In this document: piece after piece, positions 40,901 to 52,900 of the stretch
Layout: every line of letters starts with the position of its first letter
Position numbering within the stretch: position 1 is the first letter of the stretch
NCBI GenBank assembly: GCA_029964075.1
Contig: CM057142.1
Coordinates: forward strand, 33,792,392-33,856,391
Source: Patiria pectinifera
Taxonomy: Eukaryota > Echinodermata > Asteroidea > Valvatida > Asterinidae
Direction of reading: 5' to 3'
Length of the DNA: 64,000 nt
Notes under the pieces: model-generated
Databases searched by the model: none
What the model saw: the letters and a program-made list of their open reading frames with translations, nothing else
Told to the model about the DNA's origin: nothing
Position numbers and translations under genes: made by a program

Positions 40901-43900
40901 TGGCGTCGAGTATCATGCCTAACCTGCAAGAACAAAACATGCTTATCTATAAATGGAAAGGAATATAATATTTTTATATATGCTTATTTTGAAAATCAAA
41001 ATGTTGGTAATCGTGACCAGTGACGTCACAATTGAGGAACCAGACTTTCTACCTATAACAAAGCCTACCCAGTGATATAAGACGTTTGGTGTCTCTAGAA
41101 AAGTTCCATTTGGGGTAATGAAAAACGCTTCATCCCTGATCACTCCTATCCTGAAGATGCGGCCACGTTTTCTTGAGTTTTATCTGCCAGATGGCGATTT
41201 ATTAATGGTTTATTTTGATTTTCGTGAGTTCATGTTCAAAACATGACATGACTCGCCAACTTCCCCCAAATTTAAAGAAAGGGACAATATAGTCTCGAAA
41301 CTTTTAAGTATGACGTCTATGTACATCAGCCTAGCAAAAGAAACGCTTGGCATATCGTGTGACCCACAAAAAGGCACATTGGTCACTGTACTTTTTAGGG
41401 GTCATTTTACTTCCTGAGACAACTACCACGTCAAGGTGATTCTTCCAAAAGCGATATTATCTTGTACACAACTCGAACTTGTACATCACATCCCAATTCA
41501 CGGTGGATTTGTGATTGGGTGTCCTTGAAGCGTAAACATCTTTTCTTAGGAATGGCGGGAGCAGGTGGCTGGCGATGCTGGTTCAAGTGCCGGTACAAGC
41601 CTCAGGCGTGTGTAATAAGTCGTGAACGACACGGCTAACGCCTCCAAGGAGAAGTCACGGTCGATTGATTTGACATGACTCGCCAACTTCCCCCACCCCA
41701 GCCCTGCCAAACCCCCCAAGGGACTACACGTCACACTGCCCAGCCCGCATTTACTTTTTTTCTGCAATTGCAAGTATACCACTGACCAAATTGCGCATGC
41801 GTTAGTTGTTAACGAAATGGTTCTCGGACTTAATGTCCCATAACAAATAATCCTCTACTCTCCAGAGTCGGAAATAAAGTTAACATTTATCTCATTGAAC
41901 AAGCACGGTTAATTAACCACAATGACAGAAAGAAACATCACCTCTTTGTGGTAATAGGGAAAAATAATCTTCACTAATTACTAAACCACGACGTTCAGTA
42001 GATCCGAAAACCACTATTAACCACTAGGCCACGGTGTCGCTTTAGTTGGATCTTCGCTCGAAATATTAACCTAATCAAGTCATTATGTCAACGTGATATA
42101 TCATTTCAATCACGTACCTTATTTCAAGCATAATGCGTGTACAGTGAAGGCCTCTACTGACGTGGTTGGGGAAAATATGCACCCAGGCCTTGGACATGCA
42201 GTCTCGAAGATCATGCTACAAATCGCCAAAGGATGGCGGAAGAATAGAAAAGCCATTAGTGAAATGGAATGAATATCTCATGCCGGGTTGTGTTTTTGAG
42301 GAGGCCTGATGTCGCGCTGTGAAGCACCCGTAATGATTTTTGGTGTCAGCCGTGTGCCCTTGGTACGTGTCGTTTGAATGACATAATTGGCGTCGCGTGT
42401 GGAGAGTTATGGGGTTGCGGGCAGACGTTTCGTGTTTATCGTGGCAGACTTTTTATTAAAGCTGTACTGTCTCTGCTCTTTTAGAGTTTCATACCAAAAA
42501 TAAATATACATGTATATATTTTTTAATACAAATGTTATTTACTTTTGAACGAGACATCTAAATACAAATATCGGCCGACGTTTATACGTTACATTCTAAT
42601 ACACTCCAATAATTGTGTTTAGCAATGAAACACAATCTTGCTATCACTTTGTAGACATGTTTAGAAGTTAAATATTACGTGTTCAATTTGTAAACATCAA
42701 TGTTTGCTAAACACTTTCCATCAACAAAGCCTGAAAGTTCACCCCTGATGGCGCGCTTCCGTACCCCTCAAATAGGAAAATAACGTGCAAAAATCAAACA
42801 TTTGCAATTATTTTGGGTACATTGATTTCTGACGAAAATTACCCGCGACAAAAGTTTTTAGAAAGTGTTTAATTGCTAAACACAGTTTTTGCAGTGTAGC
42901 CTATGCTAAGTCAGGGGCGTAAATCCCGGGGGATGGGGGAATATATCCCCCCACTTTTTGACCGGGGGGATGGGCTATTGAATCATCCCCCCCCCCACTT
43001 TTCCGTGATGAGAAAAAAAAAGCGGATTTCGAGGTATTTGTCGAACCTCCCAACTACCAGAAAGTATATTCAACAGCACTGAAAAGTGAAGAAACAAAGT
43101 ACAAAAGCTTTACAAATGCGCCGTTTTGATGTAAGTGCGAGTATATTTATTGATATTCATCCTGAAGAGCGCCCCTTAGTGTAATGGGTTGTCCAGCCGC
43201 CCCCATACCTCCCCTAAAAACAAACCCCGCTTTTCGAATTTTCACGGCCGGGCAATTTTTGGATTTTGATCATCCCCCCCCCCCAAACTCGCCGGCAGAG
43301 ATTTACGCCACTGCTATGCTTATTATTTTCGGCCTGACAATAATTCAGTTCTCGGATGTACACTGCTTTTCGACCCCTATCACTCAGAATCGATAACGTA
43401 GAAACCGAGAACCAGTCTATATTTGCAAGACGGATCTGCTTGTGCCCAAAAAGCAACCCCCCCCCCAAAAAAAAAGAAATTCTTTCAGACGGGTGCGGAC
43501 GTCCAAAACAGAAAAACGTATTTTAGTAATAAAATAGAAACGTTGAAAACTCGTAGAAAAAAAGGAAAATTTGTTGAAAAGCATGGGCAGTTCATCGTTG
43601 ATCTCTAGGTGGGATATGGGGAAGGTTTGAAAGTTAATAAAGGAAACCATTCCAATGCTATATACCAGCAGGACGGGAAAAACAAACTCTGATTGGAATA
43701 ACAGGCAACTACGAAGTAGACATGTCATGCTCCAGTGCCGCACAGAAGATAAAAGGCCGAAAAGTGATGAGCCGAAAAAAAGGAGAGTACGGCAGATATT
43801 GTGATGGGATTGGGCCTTTGATGAGACAAGCATGGAATTTGGCACACAGTCAGAGTATGTCTAAAGGGAATATACATCATTTGCTTTTGCTGTAATTTTC

Positions 43901-46900
43901 AGGTGTAATCGATTGCAAACAAGTGCGATGGTCAATACCACTTTTCTTGAAAATGACAGTATACCAGTGCCATGATTTTTACAGGATGCTTTACACTGTC
44001 ATTCACTAACAGTCCAGCAAGTATATTAAAAAATGATGGTAGTTTTTTTTTTTTTTTGTTTGTGTGGTATTTTGTTTTTTTTAAGAAACATATTTGGCTA
44101 TAGGGCCACCGCAGATTTGTCCTTTGAAAAATATAGGTAGAATAACAAGCAATGGCAGCCATTTTTAAAATTTTAAAACTGCTTGTTTAATACTCTACCT
44201 ATATTTTTTGTCAAAGGGCTAATCTGCGATGGCACTATAGCCCAATATCTTTCTTAAGATATATACTCTGACTGTGTGCCAAATGCCATTGGTATCATCA
44301 AAGGCACAATCTCCCATAGTTCCCCTATCTGCCCCACTAATGGTACTGTTTCAGGCGTACGTTTCTTTTTCAGCCATTTTACAACTCATTTTCAGCGAAA
44401 TCATCTGTTGTTAACACAGTGTTGGGACACTCAATAGAAAATGTCGATCTTCAACTTACTTTTCACTGAAACGTTTTTAAGCTACGAAAAACACATTGGT
44501 GCAGTTATGTGAAGTTATAACTTGACTGGTGGCGTTTCAAAAGCTTTGCACTGCTTGGATACGAGGAGGCATTTTGTGCATTTAAATTAAAATAACAAAT
44601 TAAGACCCTCTCAGACACCTGCAAAACATAATTTTTATATACCACTGGCCAACTGTGCTGTAGTCGAATCCATCTCAAGTTAATCAAAAGTCCATAACAA
44701 CTCCATCAAAAGTCCTCACAAGTTTATCACAAGGCCACCACAGGTCCTCACTAATTCATCACAAGTCCTCACAAATCCATCACATCTCTGTCACAAGTCC
44801 TCTCACACACGGCCAAAGGTAAGTTTGTTAGGTTCAGGTACAAAAAAACTCATTGTGCTTATACGATAAAGAACAGATTTTCTTTTATAGGAAAGCAGCA
44901 CCGATCATGTTTGTTTTTATGGAAAGTATTGACAAGTATTTCCCGAAATTAGAACCAAATTTATTTTATTATTGGCATGGGTGGATCTAGCTTCCAGGAA
45001 AGGGAGGGGGTTGTTGATATTTGAGTGAAGGCGTCTCGAAAGCACACCGTGCGAATCCCGCTCATGCGGTGCGAATCCCGCTCATGCGTTCCAAGAGATT
45101 TGGATTGTCACTCCACTCTTTGAATATATTTATCAATTATACCCGGTGAGGTTGAAGCTCCCATTAAAACATCTGGTACTTCCCTAGTTCCCTCATTTTC
45201 TTTAAAGTTCATTCCCGTGCTATTCTCGAGGTTCACCTCGAATAAAATAGTGGGATTTTTTTTTCAATTGATATTTTCCTAGACATATAAAAGTTATTCA
45301 CTTTTGAATGAGACTTAATCAAAACCAATTCCATACGCGTGTACTTATTGAATTATTTCTTCACAAAATGTGAATTATTGACTGCCAGACAAAAATTCGG
45401 CTCTCGCAGGGTCGGTATTTTGTGCACAAAGTGAAAGCCCGTTTTCAGAGGGTTGCAGAATGCAGACGCCCAGATTCAGAATAAAATGTTTTTTTTCCCG
45501 TTAAAACAAAACATACAAATTAAAAATTCGTTATGATAAAAAGTTCCTTTTTTTAAGAGTATAGGCTATCCATCGTTAAAGGATTATATGCCAAACAATG
45601 GCGTAAAGGGATGTTGAAATATTGCAGCTGATATGAAAAGAAAGTGACAAAAATCATACTATACTATGATTTTTGTTAGGCCTATCAGTATACATTTCAT
45701 TTTCAAACAACAAAATCAAGGTGGTTAATTCTACTCATGGAGTGAGCTTATGTACAAATCCCTTCCATAAATCATACCAGATGATTTGCCATATTCTTCC
45801 TGATCATGCTCGGTAGAGGCATGGAGCTATGTGTTTTCTAGCTCCATGGTAGAGGTTATGGCATAGGGTAATCAATTGGTTGAAACGGACATTCCGCTTG
45901 TACTTGTCGTGAAATTCAAGGACATTGTACCACACGCAAAAGGACTCAAGCGTGTCACACGGGTAAAATGTAGTACGCGGTGACCGTACTGTGCAAGGGA
46001 ACCAATCGCTGTAGCAGTTTCCTGTTGCGATATGTTCAGTGGGATGTGATGCAAAGGCAGGCGCGGATCCGGGGGGAGGTTGGAGGGTCAACCCCCCCCC
46101 CCCCCCAGCTCTGTCAAATATTTGTTTTCCCATAAAAATTCATGAAACAAAATGCGTAATAATGTCCGGCTTTGCACAAAATACGGACATAGGCAGCTTT
46201 GTTAGGGGGTGTATGTAGACTATTCTGTGATATAGTGTTAATAAAAGTTGGATTTGAACAGCGCGCCATTGAAAGTATCGTACGAGCCCCCCCCCCCCCC
46301 TCCCTATTGATTTTCGGAGGCCAAGTTTCCGGAGAAAAAACCCTGTCTACATTTCAGAATTTTTGCCGATGAAACCCCCCCCCCCGCGAAAATTCCTGGA
46401 TCCGCCCCTAAAAGGCGTATCCAAGGGGATGGTTGGGGTGGCTCAACCTCCCCCACCCCACCCCAACCAACCCCCGACCGTCCAAAAATTCCCTTCAGTT
46501 CCTTGACAGCTCACTCAATGCTGAAAATCTTGATTTATAATTGAATCATATCAAGGGCCATTCTATGAGCTGTGTTTATGTCTCATCATACTCTTCCCCT
46601 TGAAAAAATCTTGGACCTTTATACGACAGCCACCCTCTTCGGATAATCCTAGATCCACCACTGGGTAAATGCTATTGATTAGGGGAGCGTACCGTTTCCG
46701 GGAGCGGAGGGGGGGGGGGTAGCTGTATAATACATTTGGCGGAGGGTAGCCTATTGCAATGCCATCCTAATAACTTTACTTTAACTATGCATTTTATGGA
46801 GAAAGTATTAATGCTCTCGTATCCTATGTTCTAATTTCAACTACTAAATGCGCAAGGACAGTCCAAAGTTTTCAAAATTCTGGGTAACATTTTTACTATA

Positions 46901-49900
46901 ATAGGCCTACTCCGGCCGGGGTGAATCGAGCGGCAACTTTTTTAATAGATTGGGGGGGGGGGGCGTGGGTACAAAATTGGTAAACATTTTTAAGATTGTT
47001 GGCCGTGAAATTGTCGTTTGAACTCGCCATCCATGCGGGAATGTTTCTGGAACACTGTCATGTTCAACTTTAAAAAGAAGCCCCCTTCATCACAGGAAGC
47101 ACGTGTCAAAGGCATGAACGGATGATGAACATGCGCCCCCGATTTCAATCCCCTTCCCTGATATGGCGATTTGTGTGCTAAATTTAACGTTTACTCATGC
47201 TTTTGATTTCTTTTGGACCCGAAAGCCAGAGGAATTGAGTGTGGAATACGCTTGGTCACACAGGAGAGTAACTGTATTTGTTTGGGGGTGGGGAGGCGAT
47301 GGGGGATTTGAAGAGAAATCACTCATATAGAGGTCCCATGGCACCTCTTTATAGTCCTTGAAGAAATGTGTCATGGGTATTTTGAACGCTGTTGCAATTT
47401 AGTCATTCTGCTATTATATATTGTTATTCCATGTTTTCTAACACTGATGGCTGATTAATTTAAGTGGAGGGTAGGGTGTGGTTGGTGTGGCTCATCACCA
47501 ACTCTCTCCCGTCTGACCTATTCTGCTTTTACCTATTCCTAAAAAAAACCCCACAAAGATTTACATATGTTTCCTGAAAAAGTCAAACATAACATTGCGA
47601 TTCTCGGTACACTAGCGTAAGTTGGAAAATGCTCTTGAACAAGCTCGATCGGATCTCGGAAGCTGCGGGCCAACGAATGCGTGTTCATGCATGCATCACG
47701 TGATTGTGCCTTGTTATTTCTGGAAGTAGTGTAATTGCGGGGAAAAAATATCAGGGTTTTGACCCCATGATGACCTTTGACCCCAGTTTGGTCACGTGAT
47801 ATGTTGGGGCTGGGCTACTGATACTTTCGACAAAGTTTGGTTAAAATCGGTCAAAATTATGTAGGCCCTAAGAGCAATAGACAATGTCAAAGTTTGTTAC
47901 TAATTAACTAACTAACGGAGAGACATGATGATTTCAATTCAATTCAGTTCAATTCAATTTGACTTTATTATCCCAGACGGGAAATTCCATTGGCCTTTGT
48001 TGAGATGCTATCCCGCAGCTAAAAATCTTACAATTCAACACCTCCTCGTTCATCCCCTTTGACAAATCCTGGGTCCGCCCCTGTTACATGACGATCGGGG
48101 TGTGTGACGTCCGGTTCATTGTGTGTCACAGCATTTATCCATCATTAAGCTGATCCGGGATTGTTCCTTGTGAAGCGATCGGCTATACTGTCTTCCTGAT
48201 GAGCATCAGCTGGCTAATGTTGAAAGAAATGGTGGGTTGAATTGGAGCACATGAATCCCTAAATCCATGAATAGGCCTATCAGTGATTTTGAAGACTGAA
48301 AACTAGTTCTCATGTTCATGGTGAAAAGTTCAAGGTCTCCTTCTCCGAGAAACATTATCTCAGTAATAACACTCTCCCCACCCCACCCCACCCAGTTATC
48401 CTTCGGGTATTGAACAAACTCACAAACTTAAATTAAAAAAAAATAGTTTACTGCAGCTTTAGAAAAAAAGGAAGAAGGGCGCAGAAACGAAAGAGCGCCA
48501 TCCTCCTATGGCCGCTATAGACCATGTGCCCTATGACGTCATACCAACCCAAACATGAAACATATTTTGTACGTTGTTTTGCCCACATTAAACAGTTTAT
48601 GTCACCACATTTACCAATCACATTTCAAAAGATACACAAAGTCATGCAGTGCAGAGGAGAACAGTTTGCGTGGCATCACGGTGACCACAACATCCAATTT
48701 GTAAACAAACATGGTCTATACCTACTCAAAAACGGGGTTCAAAAATTCCCTCCCTCATTGAATGTGACATTCAAGGACAAGGCACTAAAATGTGGCCGCC
48801 CCATAAAGGGGTCCGCTCATAAGTCCGACGCCTCATAGGTCCGACGCCTCATAAGTCCGACAAAATCGTATCCCCTAACCAAATAAAGGCCCATAGGTCC
48901 AACGCCTCATAGCTCCGACGCCTCGTAAGTCCGACGAATTAAACGCCTCGTTTTTCCGTTGTCGGCCATGAACTTGAGGCGTCGTAAAAATATGGGTGGA
49001 AACCGTGCACGGACTATGAGCTTGCAGTTCTGTGTAATAAATAAATGTTATGCCTCAAAAGTCCGACGCCTCATTAGTCCGAAATTTCGGACTTATGAGG
49101 CGTCGGACCTATGAGGCGTCGGACTTATGATCCGGCCCCCGCATAAAGGCCAGAGAAAGTCTACGCCCTTTTTTACGTTTATCAAACAACACAGTATGAA
49201 AGAATTAAAAGACTCGGCTTAACTCTTCTCTCATTCACCCCATAAATAGCCAACATGGGATCCGCCCCCCCCCCCCCAACACACACACACACATTTTTCC
49301 GGGGCGGATGGGGGAGTGCATGCTGTTGAGTTGCCTTAACGAGCTAGTCGGCTGATGTCTTGCGCATGTGGTGACACCAAATCTATATGTCAACATTGCG
49401 AACGCAGGGTAATGTAACAATGTTAAAGTTGGCATTGATCGTGCAAAGGAAGCAGTAATTACTGACGGACGGTAATGTGAATTACTGAGTGACATTAATG
49501 GAAAAAAATCCCTTAACCGATTAGACTTATGCTGTGGAGATGTCCTAAGCTTGGATATCTTCATAACTGATTTCATAACAATGTGTTGCTGGATAGTCGC
49601 GATAGACGGGGGCGGGGGGGGGGGTGTTCGTCCCTTAACTGCTCAGGTTCAATACATTTGCAGATGGATTGTCGGTTAATGTCATCATGATGTGAAATGG
49701 AGTAACATACGGCCTAAAAGTAATTATACGAACAGCAGTTGATGTAATTAGACCTATATGTGCTGCCGGGTGCTGTTTTTGTTTTCAATTCTTTGATGGA
49801 AAAGTCGGTAAATGTACGGAGGATCTACGAGTCACGAACGCGGAAAATAACTTAAGGCGACAGTCCCTTTGAGCAGAACTGCAGTAAAGTTCGGTGTCTG

Positions 49901-52900
49901 TCTGCAACCTTTGTGCGTACCGGTGATAATACACACTCCGCTTCCTCCGCAGTCCCTGGAGCTGCGCGCTGTTTGTCAAGATAATTTACTCTGCTTTAAC
50001 TGTTCGTGCACAGAGCTGCGATGACACGCAAGGGCGACACAGAAATGAGGGAAATAGGCTAGCGACGTTGAATGGCAACACAATCAAATAGCAGCATTTG
50101 GCGGGGTAACCGTAAGGTCATGGCCAAATTCTGCTAAATGCACTTCAAAAATCTGTCAGATGTATCAAAAACCTGCCAAATTCCCATGAATTACTCAAAA
50201 TACACTATAAACACTTACAATCACATGCAGATGTTGTAATATTGCCTTAATTAAGGTTCAAATTGCATTATAAACGATCTATATAGTCATATAAAGGTGT
50301 TATGAAATTGAGTAAATTTCTGTCAAAACGAGGTTGGGTCAGGACGAAATCTGATACCCATCCCAGGGAACCTCAGCACATCTTTAGAAAGCAACCTGTC
50401 CTATTTTGCAATGGTTTGTTTGAAAAAATTGAAGCTTTTTTAAACAAATCTACCTTTTTTCAAATTTGCTATGTTTTTCTGTCAAACAACCATTTTGCAG
50501 AAATCTGCCAAAAAATCCATTCTGTCAAATTTTCTATCAAACTCGTTTTTTTAACAAAACTAAATCTGTCAAAGTTAGCCGAAAATCGGCTAAAACGGTC
50601 ACTATGGCATTGGGTCCTGTGCATGCAGTTGGGAACACCTAACAAATTATTTCCGGAAAACTGTCTGGCGCCCGCCGCTATAAGCACAAAAATCTACCGT
50701 GTATTTTCTGTTTAGCGGCAGCATGAAATTGGGTCCTGGAAATGAGAAGTGTTGTTGCGGCGTTTGATAACACTATCATAACAAAACTGCGGGGGTCTGC
50801 ATTCTGAAAGATTGAGCTTGACCCACGGGCGTATATCCATAGATGGCGAGCATAAATTCTTGACCCGAAAATAACCCAGTGACTCCTCCTCCTCCTCCAC
50901 CGCCGATGTTAAAAGAACAACCCCTAATCAATATGATCTAGCGAAGTTGTTTTTGAAAGAGTAACTTAAGGTACGGTACGGTAATCAAGATTGAAAATGA
51001 CAGACTCGGAACGGACTATGTAGGCCACATGTACAGCGCGTCCCAAAATACCCGCAACTTTTTTGGGGAGGGCCTAGCATCGGCGCGGAAACACGTACCG
51101 CCATTATTTTTTATACCATGAAGATTAAAGTCATAACTTTATCCCTGGCGAGTATTGGTTTGATATTGAAAAGAGTTTTAAAAATATTCGTGTTCAAATA
51201 AAGGCATGTGGAAAACAACCTCAACCGATTTCATTGAAAATCGATGATGCGCTACATCAGATCCAAACTCGAGTCAACAAACTGCTGAAATAACAAAAAC
51301 AAAAAAAAACAGTTGATTTATATCAAAAACACAAGAAGAACAATTTTGTGAATTTATTTAAGGTGTAGTTTACGTGGATTGAAAAGAAAAGGAAACACAG
51401 AAAGGCAACGAGATCGTCACATCTTGAACATGATGATGCATTTCCACATTAGAAAAAAATGCGCATGATTGATTTTCCTTGAAATCGGTTGAGTTTGTTT
51501 TTGACATGCCTTTATTTGAATACGAATAATTTCAAAACCCTTTTGAAAATCTAACCAATGCTTACCGGAGATAAAGTTAAGACTCCAAGCTTTAAAATGA
51601 TATAAAAATAATGACGGTAGAGCCTAAGTGTTTCCGCGGCGACGCTAGAGCCTCGCAAAAAATGTTGCGGGTATTTTGGGACGCGCTGTACAAATACATG
51701 CATGTACATGTTTCTGTTATAAATAAAAATAAAAATTATAATAATAATAATAATAATTGATTGTTGTATAGCGCATTACATACGAAATCTCAATGCGCTT
51801 TACAAAGAAGTTATTACAATACATATAAAAAGCTAAATATATATTACTAGTCCATTAAAAAAAATAAAAAAAAAATAAACACGCCTCCCCCGCTGGTTTT
51901 GATTTTCTAACGTGGGGGAAAAAATATCAGGACTCTTATCCACATCCCCAATGCAACTCGCCGAGAAAATTTACGGTGTTGCAATATGTTGGTCCCCTAA
52001 TATCCACAAATATGAAACACGTCACGATATTTCCGCATAAAATGTATTTTTTTATGGAAAAGGTGGTGTGGGCTTTAGACAAACATTTTAAGGGGTCGAT
52101 TCTTTTTGTCAATCTCCTCAATCCGGCCTCTCAAGATAGTTCTATTTTTATTCTGTGCTAAGTAAAATGTCAGGTAAAATGTCATGTCAACTCTGGTTTC
52201 CTTCATTCCAAGCACCTTGTTGGAATGAAACGAACACAGATCCGAAAGACATCCGTTTTATATTTTCAACAGGTTTTCCTTCGCTCGTTATATATTTAAC
52301 TCGTCTTAATAAACTTGTCCTACAGAGGTTGCCAAGGGTCATTACCCCCTTGCGCTTTCGCCATTCAATTCTCAAAAAACTGCACGGTATGAATGTTTCA
52401 TTATCAAGCATTATCATAAGCAGAGATATATACGGTAAAGACTGCGGGTGAAATTCAATTGATATGGGCCTATTCCATTTACTTCAAGAACAAACAAAAA
52501 TATTGCTCCTTTAAAGGGAAGATACAACATTTGCAAACATCAAAATACGAATTTTCACGAAATACTTTACTGCATTGTTAAGGAATGACAGTCTAAAGCA
52601 TCCTGTAAAATCGTGGCTCCTGGTGTGCTGACATTTTCAAGAAAAAGTGTATTTTTCCAGCGCTGGTCGGCCGACCAGCGTTGGAAGAAAACTGTTTTTT
52701 TTTTAAATGCTCCTAATTTTTCATATTTAGTTTTTCCGCATTTTCTTTGCAACTGATTACACACCCGTGAAGGGGTACAAGCCTTCTAGACTGATTCTCT
52801 GACCTTGCAATTCCCCAAAGTCTATAAATTGCTCCGTTTCATCTGAAGTGGGTCGGGGAACCAGACTACAAGAACATGATTGGTGTTCATGGTTTTTCCA

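Noticed and set aside
48524..48838. 104-codon plus ORF
   Set aside because: It runs into the inverted-array element at 48808 and has no recognisable motif.
50302..50715. 137-codon plus ORF
   Set aside because: Its sequence is made of repeated CTGTCAAA/CTGCCAAA words; no family match.
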